Part shown: piece after piece, positions 1-7,197 of the stretch
Layout: each line of letters begins with the position of its first letter
Numbering within the stretch: the first letter of the stretch is position 1
Assembly (NCBI GenBank): GCA_045544035.1
Contig: JAZPYE010000017.1
Location: 62,001-126,000, forward strand
DNA from: SIG587 sp045544035
GTDB lineage: Bacteria > Bacillota > Clostridia > Oscillospirales > Acutalibacteraceae
DNA length: 64,000 nucleotides
Direction of reading: 5' to 3'
Program-made: the position numbers and the translations under genes
The notes under the pieces: generated by a model
The model's input: only the letters and a program-made list of their open reading frames with translations
What the model was told of the DNA's origin: nothing
Databases searched by the model: none

Positions 1-1
1 A

Positions 2-505
2 ACGGCCGACTACACCGTGTGGCCGCAGGTTGTAAAAACATTACTGATAATTTTAATGATAATCGGCTCCTGCGCAGGCTCAACGGCAGGCGGCTTAAAG
101 GTTTCCCGTGTGGTTTTGCTTTTTAAGCAAATAAAAAAAGAACTGCTCCACATGCTTCACCCAAGGTCAGTTTCCACGGTTAAAATGGATGGAAAAAAGG
201 TTGACATTGCCACACTTCACAGCGTTTGTGTTTATTTTGCAGTTTATATGGTAGTGTTGTTTTTGGTATTTTTATTGTTGTCTTTAGAAACCTCGTTTTC
301 TTTTGAAAGCAATTTATCGGCAACAATAGCCTGCTTTAACAATATCGGACCGGGTCTTGATGCAGTAGGACCGGTGGGCAGTTATGCGGCATATTCACCA
401 TTTTCTAAAATTTTGCTTTCTTTTGCAATGCTTTTTGGGCGCCTTGAAATTTACCCAATGCTGTTCGCCCTCACCCCATCCACCTGGACAAAGAAAATAA
501 GATAA
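2..505 (+). CDS. trkH: TrkH-family potassium uptake protein, C-terminal part (cut by window start)
   Basis: The reading frame is open from base 2, so only the last 167 codons are present. The fragment carries the pore-loop segment GSCAGSTAGGLKV followed by a basic stretch and two hydrophobic segments, which is the pattern of the last repeat of TrkH/KtrB membrane subunits that move K+ with a cytoplasmic TrkA/KtrA gating partner. The end, GRLEIYPMLFALTPSTW, is also typical of the family. No trkA gene follows; a strong hairpin directly downstream ends the transcript, so the partner gene, if linked, must lie upstream of the window. TrkH and KtrB cannot be told apart with confidence from this piece. 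Confidence 0.85.
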   Translation, partial: TADYTVWPQVVKTLLIILMIIGSCAGSTAGGLKVSRVVLLFKQIKKELLHMLHPRSVSTVKMDGKKVDIATLHSVCVYFAVYMVVLFLVFLLLSLETSFSFESNLSATIACFNNIGPGLDAVGPVGSYAAYSPFSKILLSFAMLFGRLEIYPMLFALTPSTWTKKIR

Positions 506-509
506 AATT

Positions 510-545
510 AAAGTCCTCAAACCTTTCGGTTTGAGGACTTTCTTG
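510..545 (+). terminator. Intrinsic terminator after trkH
   Basis: A 14-bp perfect stem (510-523 with 528-541) around a TTTC loop, followed by a short T-containing tail, sits five bases after the trkH stop codon. The stem begins with A and ends with T runs, so it could act on both strands. Confidence 0.8.
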
Positions 546-685
546 TATAACGAAAACCACTTGAACAGTCGCATGGTTCAAAATAGGTTAATCGATAAAA
601 AAGATGAAATAAATATAAGTAGTTTAGCACATACAAAGTGGGGTTGCAAACCTACAGGGAAATGATTGAGAAGAGGCAAATATTA

Positions 686-714
686 TTGACTTTTCAGCAG
701 ATGTTTGGTAAAAT
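686..714 (+). promoter_or_regulatory. Sigma-A promoter of the acylation operon
   Basis: TTGACT (686-691), a 17-base spacer and TAAAAT (709-714) form a near-consensus vegetative promoter. It would start transcription near 721, about 64 bases upstream of the acyl carrier protein gene. The rest of the 505-785 gap holds only a weak inverted repeat (TTGAAC at 561-566 with GTTCAA at 576-581). Confidence 0.7.
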
Positions 715-784
715 ATTAAGGTGTTTAGGCTTTTTTGTCAAAACATCGGTAAATGTCTTTAAAAAATTAAAAGGAGAGAAAAGT

Positions 785-1015
785 ATGGAAAGATTATTAG
801 AAATTCTTAAGTCAGTTCGTGACGATGTTGATTTTGAAAATGAGGAGAAACTCATAGACAATAATATTATTGATAGTTTTGATGTTGTTTCAATCGTTGG
901 AGAACTCTGCGATGAATATGACATCACCATTACGGTTGATATGATGGAACCTGAAAACTTCAATAGTGCAAAAGCAATGCTTGCTCTTGTTGAAAGCATT
1001 CTTGATGAAGAGTAA
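785..1015 (+). CDS. Acyl carrier protein (DltC-like)
   Basis: A 76-residue acidic, helical protein with the phosphopantetheine attachment motif IIDSFDVV; Ser31 is the expected site of the 4'-phosphopantetheine arm. The start at 785 has a good ribosome site (AAGGAGAG) nine bases upstream; a longer reading from 638 would run through the promoter and is not likely. It is the first gene of an operon with an MBOAT acyltransferase, two SGNH-like proteins and an AMP-forming ligase, so it probably carries the activated acyl group from the ligase to the membrane acyltransferase, as DltC does for D-alanine. The length and DSx motif match DltC (about 78 residues) as well as other stand-alone carriers. 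What it carries is not known. Confidence 0.85.
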   Translation: MERLLEILKSVRDDVDFENEEKLIDNNIIDSFDVVSIVGELCDEYDITITVDMMEPENFNSAKAMLALVESILDEE

Positions 1016-1039
1016 TATTTAGTTAGAAGGTATATTGCT

Positions 1040-2647
1040 ATGGCATTTACATCTTTTAGATTTATATTTTTTGTGGCTATCGTTGTTTTTGCTTATTACA
1101 TAGTGCCCAAAAAGTTTCAGTGGTTTATTCTACTCATAGCGAGTTACGGTTTTTATCTGAGTGGCGGTATTGACCATATTGCCTATGTTTTGTTTACAAC
1201 ATTGTTCACTTATATTGCAGGTAGAGTTATGCAGAAAATGCGTGACAAACAGCAAGAGAAAATCAAAGCAATGGGCGATGAAGTAACAAAAGAGGAAAAA
1301 CGCGAACTTAAAAAACAGGTCAACAAACGCGTTCACACCGTGCAGATTATAACCGTTCTTGTGAATCTTGGTGTTTTGGCTTATGTTAAATACTTAAACT
1401 TTTTCCTGGGCGTAGCAAACAGCGTTTTCGATATCTTTAAGTGGGATGTTTCTGTTCCTCTTGTTAATGTAATTTCAATCCTCGGTCTTTCGTACTATAC
1501 CTTTAACTCAATCGGTTATCTTATAGATGTAGGCCGCGGAAAACACGCTGCAGAAAAACACATCGGAAAGTTTGCACTTTTTGTGTCTTTCTTCCCGTCA
1601 ATCGTTCAAGGACCTTTGTTTAGATATTGTGATGTTGGATATCAGCTTCAACAGGAACATAAGTTTGAATACAATAACCTAAAGCATGGTGCTATGCTTA
1701 TTCTTTGGGGATTTTTCAAAAAACTCGTTATTGCGGACAGAGTTGCTGCAATAGCGAGACATGTCTTTGCGCCCGGTTTTGAGTATTCCAACGGCTCGCA
1801 GATTTTCTTCGGTGTTCTTGCATATTCGTTCCAGATTTATTGCGATTTCTCAGGCGGTACAGATATAACTCGCGGTGTTGCCCAAATGCTGGGAATTGAC
1901 CTTCCCGTTAACTTTGAGCGCCCCTTCTTTGCAACTTCGATGGCGGACTTCTGGCGCAGATGGCATATGTCACTGGGCGCATGGATGAGAGAATTTGTTT
2001 TCTATCCCGTAATGCTTGCAAAACCCGTAACCGCGCTTAGCAAAAAGTTCCGTCATAAATATGGCGCTTATGCCGCTAAGATGGTGCCTTCGGTTGCCGC
2101 TCCCTTTGTGGTTTTCTTCCTTATAGGAATCTGGCACGGGCTAACTTGGCAGTACATCGCAAACGGACTTTATAATGCAACCCTCATTTCGGGAAGCGTT
2201 GCCCTTGTGCCGGTTTATGATTGGCTTATAAAGAAACTCAAAGTTAACACTGAAACTTTCAGTTTTAGGCTTTTCCAGATTTTGAGAACATTTTGTCTCT
2301 TGTGCATTTCAAGAATTATCGTTAAGGCTCCAAGCCTCACTGAGGCCTTCAGAATGATAAAAACTATGTTCACCTCCATTGACCTCGACTTTATTACCGG
2401 TGCAAACAAAGAGATATTTACATATGGTGTAACCGGTAAGGAAATGGTGGTTGTTGCAATCGCGGTTCTTGTGCTCTTTGTAATTGGAATTCTTCAGGAG
2501 AGAGGCGTTAAAATTCGCGAAACTCTTGATAAACAAAGCTTTATTTTCCGTTGGGCTCTTGTAATTGCGCTTATCGTATTTGTCGCAGTATTCGGCATTT
2601 ATGGACCCGGTTACGATGCAAGTCAGTTTATCTACGGAAAATTTTAA
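1040..2647 (+). CDS. MBOAT-family membrane O-acyltransferase (DltB/AlgI-like)
   Basis: A 535-residue polytopic membrane protein. It has the two hallmarks of the membrane-bound O-acyltransferase family: the segment MADFWRRWHMSLGAWMREF near residue 300, and the catalytic histidine in GIWHG (His366). The family moves an acyl group from a cytoplasmic donor across the membrane onto an extracellular sugar or polyol. The length is closer to AlgI/PatA-type proteins than to DltB (about 400 residues). The gene follows the carrier protein by 24 bases and precedes the first SGNH gene by 11, so the four downstream genes are clearly co-transcribed. The acceptor (teichoic acid, capsule, exopolysaccharide or peptidoglycan) cannot be told from sequence. 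Confidence 0.9.
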   Translation: MAFTSFRFIFFVAIVVFAYYIVPKKFQWFILLIASYGFYLSGGIDHIAYVLFTTLFTYIAGRVMQKMRDKQQEKIKAMGDEVTKEEKRELKKQVNKRVHTVQIITVLVNLGVLAYVKYLNFFLGVANSVFDIFKWDVSVPLVNVISILGLSYYTFNSIGYLIDVGRGKHAAEKHIGKFALFVSFFPSIVQGPLFRYCDVGYQLQQEHKFEYNNLKHGAMLILWGFFKKLVIADRVAAIARHVFAPGFEYSNGSQIFFGVLAYSFQIYCDFSGGTDITRGVAQMLGIDLPVNFERPFFATSMADFWRRWHMSLGAWMREFVFYPVMLAKPVTALSKKFRHKYGAYAAKMVPSVAAPFVVFFLIGIWHGLTWQYIANGLYNATLISGSVALVPVYDWLIKKLKVNTETFSFRLFQILRTFCLLCISRIIVKAPSLTEAFRMIKTMFTSIDLDFITGANKEIFTYGVTGKEMVVVAIAVLVLFVIGILQERGVKIRETLDKQSFIFRWALVIALIVFVAVFGIYGPGYDASQFIYGKF

Positions 2648-2658
2648 AGGTGGTAAAT

Positions 2659-3756
2659 ATGATTAAAAAACGAATTTTTAAAGTATTTGCCTTCTTAATG
2701 ATTCTCGTGGTAGTGACTTATGGACTTTGTGACCTTTTTGAGAGCGTAAACACCACAAACCACGATAGACGTTTTACACTGTTTAGAGAATTTTCAGATG
2801 ATACGGTTGATGCTGTAATTTTAGGCACAAGCGGTATAGATAGATATTGGGTTGCCGCACAAGCTTATGAAGAATATGGAATGACTGTCTATCCCTTGGC
2901 AAGTGATTCTATGCCGCCATGGCTCTTTAAAAACGTTGTCGAAGAGGTGTACACCCATCAAAATCCCGAACTTGTTATCATTGATATTCGTTCTTTCTTA
3001 CAGGATAATGTAACAGAGGAAACAAACAATAATATGGAAGTCAAAGCAAGAAGGGTGCTTGATTCAATGTCCCTCTTGTCACCTAACTATATTAAAACTG
3101 CCTTCGATTCAATGAAGTGGATTCACAAGGCAGATAATAGTATTTCGAGATTTAATATGTCGCTTATTTTCCCATTTATAAAGTATCATACCAAGTGGGC
3201 TGATGATGACTTTTCGTTTAGTGATAATCTGGGCAACAAGAATCATGAGTATCTAGGATTTTATGTAAATGCTGATAATACAATAACCGTAAAAAAACAA
3301 AAAAGCGTTAAATTTAATCCCAATGAAACTCAGCAACTCGACCCCATTTCGCAAGAGGCACTTTATGAGTTTATCGACTATGTTAAAGAACGCGAGATAA
3401 ATGTTCTTTTTTTGGACACCCCACAATTTAGAAAGCAAAAAGTGAGCAAAAGAGCAAACCGGGTTTATAGTATTCTTGAGGAAGAGGGAATGGACTATAT
3501 CCATTTTTATTCCGAGGACTCTAAAAACGGATTTACCATAGAATCTCTTAATGCTGCAAAGGATTTTTATAATGCGAGACATGTAAACTTTTATGGTGCT
3601 CAAAAATTCACAGAACATTTCGCAAAATACCTCGATGAAAATTACGATTTTTCCGACCATAGAAATGATGAAAAGGTAAAAATGCATTGGGACGGGGTAT
3701 ATGCTAAACTCCTTAAAAAAATAAACGATTACGAAAAATTAGCTTCTAAAGAATAA
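2659..3756 (+). CDS. SGNH-like extracytoplasmic protein, copy 1 (catalytic Asp lost)
   Basis: 365 residues with one N-terminal membrane anchor (residues about 6-23), then an extracytoplasmic SGNH/AlgX-DltD-like domain. The nucleophile block reads GTSGIDRYW (Ser58). The C-terminal DxxH block is altered: residues 305-308 are NARH where the next gene has DGGH, so the histidine is kept but the Asp of the triad is Asn. Start chosen at 2659 with AAAGGTGG upstream; the frame extends further upstream inside the MBOAT gene, which is not credible. Closely related along its whole length to the next gene, so the pair is a tandem duplication. Likely acts with the MBOAT protein on the outer face of the membrane, either as a transferase/esterase or, given the lost Asp, as a binding or scaffold partner. 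Confidence 0.8.
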   Translation: MIKKRIFKVFAFLMILVVVTYGLCDLFESVNTTNHDRRFTLFREFSDDTVDAVILGTSGIDRYWVAAQAYEEYGMTVYPLASDSMPPWLFKNVVEEVYTHQNPELVIIDIRSFLQDNVTEETNNNMEVKARRVLDSMSLLSPNYIKTAFDSMKWIHKADNSISRFNMSLIFPFIKYHTKWADDDFSFSDNLGNKNHEYLGFYVNADNTITVKKQKSVKFNPNETQQLDPISQEALYEFIDYVKEREINVLFLDTPQFRKQKVSKRANRVYSILEEEGMDYIHFYSEDSKNGFTIESLNAAKDFYNARHVNFYGAQKFTEHFAKYLDENYDFSDHRNDEKVKMHWDGVYAKLLKKINDYEKLASKE

Positions 3757-3766
3757 AAAAGATTAG

Positions 3767-3788
3767 CCGATGCCAAACTTGGCATCGG
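3767..3788 (+). other. Hairpin between the two SGNH genes
   Basis: A perfect 10-bp stem, CCGATGCCAA with TTGGCATCGG around a 2-base gap, lies in the 63-base gap between the two SGNH genes. No T run follows, so it is more likely an RNA stability or processing element than a terminator. Confidence 0.55.
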
Positions 3789-3819
3789 TAAATCATTGAT
3801 GAGAGAAGGATTTCTATAT

Positions 3820-4899
3820 ATGACTAAAAAAGGATTTATTCGTGTTCTTGCTTTTTTTCTTGTTTTATCAATTGTTTTTTATCTTTTATGCGATTTGTTT
3901 GAAAGCACCAATGTTTTGAATAGAGACCAATATTTTAGTCTTTACAGAAGTCTCCCTGAAGACACGGTTGATGCTGTTGTAATTGGGACAAGCGGTGTCG
4001 ATAGATATTGGATTCCTGCCAAAGCATATGAGAATAATGGAATGGTTATGTGCACCCTCTCAACGGGGGCAATGCCTTCTTGGCTTTGTAAAAATGTTAT
4101 AGAAGAAGCATATGTGCACCACAATCCAAAACTTATTGTTATTGATATTCGCCCTTTTACACAAAGTAACCCATCGCAAAGCGTTTTGGATGTTCGCGCA
4201 AGAAGAGTAATAGATTCGATGCCTTTGTTTTCTGCAAATTATATTAAAACGGCATTTGACTCTATGAGATGGATAAAAAAGGCAGACTCGACGGCCTCAA
4301 GAATTGATATATCCTTGTTGATTCCGTTTGTTCGGTATCATACCAAATGGCAAGATGATGATTTTTTGTTTGAAGAAAATTTTGGGGATAAAATTCACGA
4401 GTTTGGTGGTTACTACTTAGACCCCGATTGCACCGCAAAAATTAAAAAGCAAAAGGTTGTAAAATATAATTCTCAACAAACCGCAGAGTTAGACCCAATT
4501 TCGCAAGAGGCTCTCTATGAATTTATTGACTATGTAAAAGAAAAAAATTTAAATGTTTTGTTTGTGGATACTCCGCAATTTAGAAAGTCTACAGAAATCG
4601 GTAGAGCAAACAAAGTCTATGAAATTTTAGAAGAAGAAGGAATGGATTTTATTCATTTCTATTCTGATACCGCTAAAAGCGGCTTTGAAATTAGTACTTT
4701 AGACCCCAAAACCGATTTCTATGATGGCGGACATGTTAATTTTTACGGAGCTCAAAAATTTACTGATTATTTCTCCGAGTACATTGATGAAAGATATGAC
4801 CTTCCTGATAGAAGAGACCAAGAAGAAGTCAAGGAATATTGGGATGGCGTTTATGATATGCTTGTTGATGAAGTTGAAACATACAAAAAAGATAAATAA
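3820..4899 (+). CDS. SGNH-like extracytoplasmic protein, copy 2 (intact Ser and DxxH)
   Basis: 359 residues, paralogous to the gene just upstream (well over half of the residues look identical by eye). One N-terminal membrane anchor, then an SGNH-like domain with GTSGVDRYW (Ser58) and a full C-terminal block DGGHVNFYG (Asp302, His305), the arrangement expected for the DxxH pair of SGNH acyltransferases and esterases such as DltD, AlgJ and AlgX. The start at 3820 has GAAGGA ten bases upstream; an ATG at 3796 in frame is less well placed. This copy is the likely active transferase or esterase of the operon; its twin differs at the Asp. The acceptor is unknown. Confidence 0.8.
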   Translation: MTKKGFIRVLAFFLVLSIVFYLLCDLFESTNVLNRDQYFSLYRSLPEDTVDAVVIGTSGVDRYWIPAKAYENNGMVMCTLSTGAMPSWLCKNVIEEAYVHHNPKLIVIDIRPFTQSNPSQSVLDVRARRVIDSMPLFSANYIKTAFDSMRWIKKADSTASRIDISLLIPFVRYHTKWQDDDFLFEENFGDKIHEFGGYYLDPDCTAKIKKQKVVKYNSQQTAELDPISQEALYEFIDYVKEKNLNVLFVDTPQFRKSTEIGRANKVYEILEEEGMDFIHFYSDTAKSGFEISTLDPKTDFYDGGHVNFYGAQKFTDYFSEYIDERYDLPDRRDQEEVKEYWDGVYDMLVDEVETYKKDK

Positions 4900-4920
4900 T
4901 AATAAAAGGTAGGATGATTT

Positions 4921-6399
4921 ATGCAAAGTTCAATTGCACTTTCAATTCAGGAAACAGCAAAGAATAACGGACAAAATATTGCTGTAATTGTTGGAAACGA
5001 AAAATGTACTTATGAAAATCTAGCACTTATGAACCGTAAATGTGCTCTCTTTCTCGAGAACAACGGAATTAAGGTAGGAGATAGAGTTATAGTTGAGTCA
5101 GACCATCTTTTAGATTACGTTTATTTGTGGTATGGAATTCAGCTCCTTGGTGCAGTTTTTGTTCCGCTGGAGAAAAATACACCGAGTAACCGTATTAAGG
5201 AAATCGCACAGGAACTCGACAGCGCAAAGGTCGTAACACTTACTGCACGCGATGATTTAGATGGCGCTTGGTCGCTTTGCGACATTATGCCAGAAATCAA
5301 CGCGCTTGAAGATACTTTTGTGGCAAAAGAACCCGAGCCTGACTGGCTTGCAGAAATCCTCTTTACCACGGGAACAACAGGTAAATCTAAAGGCGTTATG
5401 GTTTCTTTTGCAAATCAGGTTAATATTGCTCTCGCAGGAATTGAAACAACAAACATTCAGCCCGATAATGTTTGGTTAATTCCGACTCCGATGAATCATG
5501 CAGCAGGACTTAGAAAGGTTCATATCGCAATGGCAGTAGGAAGCACTTCCTGCCTGCTTGAAGGATTCAGAAATTTTAAACTTTTCTTTAACACCATTCG
5601 CGAAAACAATGTAACCTCTCTTTATCTGCCACCTTCGGCAATTCACCTTATGCTTGGTATTGCTTCAAAGGAACTTGCAGAACTTAAAGACCAGATTCGC
5701 TTCATCTATTCAAGTTCAACCGCATATCCCGAAACGGATAAACAAAAGATGCGCAACCTTCTGCCTAACGTTTATATGTATAACTGCTTTGGGTGCTCTG
5801 AAGTCGGTGTTGTTTGTACAGATGAATTTTGCGTTTCAGGCGGTTCACAGTATAGCGGAAGCGTTGGTAAACCTAACTCGCTGAGCGAAATTGTTATCCT
5901 TGATGAGGACGGAAACGAAATTAAAGATTCGTCGCCTCAAAAAACAGGACTTTGTGCTATTAGAAGTAAGTCTGTAATGCAGGGCTATTGGAATGAGCCC
6001 GAACAGACAGCCAAGGCTCTCAAAAACGGAATGCTTGTTATGAGCGATATTTGCTACTTTGCTCCCAACGGTGAGCTCATTCTCGTTGGAAGAAGTAACG
6101 ACACCATAAACCTCGGTGGATTTAAAGTTGCTCCCCTTGAGGTTGAAGAGCTTGTAATGAGGGTTGATTTCGTTGATGAATGTCTTCTCATTCCTGCCTC
6201 AATCGGCGGAAATACCGTTCTTAAACTTCTTGTTGTTCTTAAAGAGGGAACAGAGCTTGATGCAAATGTTATAAGGGAAATGATTTCAAAAAATCTTGAA
6301 CCTTATAAGATGCCCAAACAAATCATAACTGTTGATGAAATCATCAAAACATTTAACGGAAAGATAGACCGTAAACAAATGATTTCAAAATATGCGTAA
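4921..6399 (+). CDS. AMP-forming acyl ligase (acyl-CoA synthetase / DltA superfamily)
   Basis: 492 residues of the ANL adenylating superfamily. Seen: the phosphate loop TTGTTGKSKGV near residue 150, GRSNDTINLGGFKV at the hinge, and the C-terminal catalytic lysine in NGKIDR (Lys481). The length fits DltA and short-chain acyl-CoA ligases. The substrate-pocket block MNHAAGLRK resembles carboxylic-acid ligases more than amino-acid adenylation domains, which have an Asp for the amino group there; so the activated substrate may be a simple carboxylic acid rather than D-alanine (inference). It is the last gene of the operon, 21 bases after the second SGNH gene, and is followed by a terminator. Presumed role: load the acyl group onto the carrier protein at 785-1015. 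Confidence 0.88.
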   Translation: MQSSIALSIQETAKNNGQNIAVIVGNEKCTYENLALMNRKCALFLENNGIKVGDRVIVESDHLLDYVYLWYGIQLLGAVFVPLEKNTPSNRIKEIAQELDSAKVVTLTARDDLDGAWSLCDIMPEINALEDTFVAKEPEPDWLAEILFTTGTTGKSKGVMVSFANQVNIALAGIETTNIQPDNVWLIPTPMNHAAGLRKVHIAMAVGSTSCLLEGFRNFKLFFNTIRENNVTSLYLPPSAIHLMLGIASKELAELKDQIRFIYSSSTAYPETDKQKMRNLLPNVYMYNCFGCSEVGVVCTDEFCVSGGSQYSGSVGKPNSLSEIVILDEDGNEIKDSSPQKTGLCAIRSKSVMQGYWNEPEQTAKALKNGMLVMSDICYFAPNGELILVGRSNDTINLGGFKVAPLEVEELVMRVDFVDECLLIPASIGGNTVLKLLVVLKEGTELDANVIREMISKNLEPYKMPKQIITVDEIIKTFNGKIDRKQMISKYA

Positions 6400-6404
6400 A
6401 TTTT

Positions 6405-6436
6405 TCGCCCCTGTTTTTTACGGGGGCGATTTTCGT
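6405..6436 (+). terminator. Intrinsic terminator of the acylation operon
   Basis: Stem TCGCCCC with GGGGCGA around a T-rich loop, followed by TTTTCGTT, five bases after the ligase stop codon. Confidence 0.8.
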
Positions 6437-6446
6437 TATACAAAAA

Positions 6447-6470
6447 GGCAGCCGCACGTGAACGGCTGCC
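6447..6470 (-). terminator. Intrinsic terminator of the tyrA-pncB-lipoprotein transcript
   Basis: On the minus strand, GGCAGCCG pairs with CGGCTGCC around an 8-base loop and is followed directly by TTTTTGT. It faces the plus-strand terminator at 6405-6436, so the two operons are convergent and each has its own stop. Confidence 0.85.
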
Positions 6471-6480
6471 CAAAATGATA

Positions 6481-6560
6481 ATGCGTTGCTAAACTTTCAG
6501 TGCCCCTTTCAGGAGCCTTGCCAATAGGCACCCTTTATAGGGGGTGGAGCATATCGCATG
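6481..6560 (-). ncRNA. Possible structured 3' element or degenerate palindromic repeat
   Basis: An 80-base GC-rich block in an AT-rich gap. Its ends pair (ATGCG at 6481-6485 with CGCAT at 6555-6559), and inside are competing short hairpins: CACCC/GGGTG (6529-6533, 6542-6546), TGCC/GGCA (6519-6522, 6527-6530) and a CCT/AGG stem near 6505-6512. It lies between the lipoprotein stop codon and the transcript's terminator, so it would be part of the 3' untranslated region or processed from it. I do not recognise it as a known riboswitch or ribozyme. A worn intergenic repeat of the kind scattered in Oscillospirales genomes is an equally good reading. Confidence 0.35.
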
Positions 6561-6577
6561 TTAATTAGTGGTTATTA

Positions 6578-7186
6578 TTAAATTGTCCAGTTTTCCATAT
6601 CCGAGAGCATAACAGCCGAGAAAATGCCGTCAACAAAGAAAAACTGTAGTTTATATTTGTTGTTGAAAGTGTAGATTAAAACCTTTGCATTACTTGAAGT
6701 GTCGGGCAGGAAGAATAGGTCATCCTCGGTGGGGGTTTTTTCTGTGCAACTAGCCGAGGGGATAGCGGCTTTAATTTGCTCAATAGTAATAGTCACACCC
6801 GAATCCTTTAAAAATCCGTAAGCGCCATTAAGACAAACGATGGCAGAAATGCCCTTTTCGGTTTTAGCCTTTTCATAATAATAACGGGTCGTGCCTGCAT
6901 CGAGAAGCACCGAAAGGTTGCCCTCTTGCTTTACAATACCGGGCGCTTGACTGTGGTCGTGGTCATCGGTTTCAGAGGACTCAGTGTGTTCCTTTTGTGC
7001 ATTTAAAATGTCATCGGGGTCGGCACCCAGCGCAAAGTCAAGCTCGGGAATTTGGCCGAGGGAAGCATAGTAAGCAACATCAACGCTGTGGTTTGAGGAA
7101 ACTGTTGAGTTTGTACCATTTTTACCGCAGGCACAAAGGGAAAAAAGCAGGGCTAAAACAGTTAAAAGACAAAGGATTTTTTTCAT
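6578..7186 (-). CDS. Lipoprotein of unknown function
   Basis: 202 residues. The N-terminus is a lipoprotein signal: two lysines, a hydrophobic run, and the lipobox LCAC with the modified cysteine at position 20. The mature part has a Ser/Thr/His-rich linker (with a DDHDHS stretch near residue 75) and then a globular domain with a Cys pair (one in VCLNG, one in SASC). I recognise no family. It follows pncB by 11 bases with its own ribosome site (AGGAGAAATAAAA), so it is co-transcribed with tyrA and pncB, but that pairing gives no clear hint of function. Confidence 0.8.
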   Translation of the reverse strand: MKKILCLLTVLALLFSLCACGKNGTNSTVSSNHSVDVAYYASLGQIPELDFALGADPDDILNAQKEHTESSETDDHDHSQAPGIVKQEGNLSVLLDAGTTRYYYEKAKTEKGISAIVCLNGAYGFLKDSGVTITIEQIKAAIPSASCTEKTPTEDDLFFLPDTSSNAKVLIYTFNNKYKLQFFFVDGIFSAVMLSDMENWTI

Positions 7187-7197
7187 TTTTATTTCTC

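Noticed and set aside
638..784. Upstream extension of the acyl carrier protein frame
   Set aside because: It runs through the promoter at 686-714, and the ribosome site AAGGAGAG sits just before the ATG at 785.
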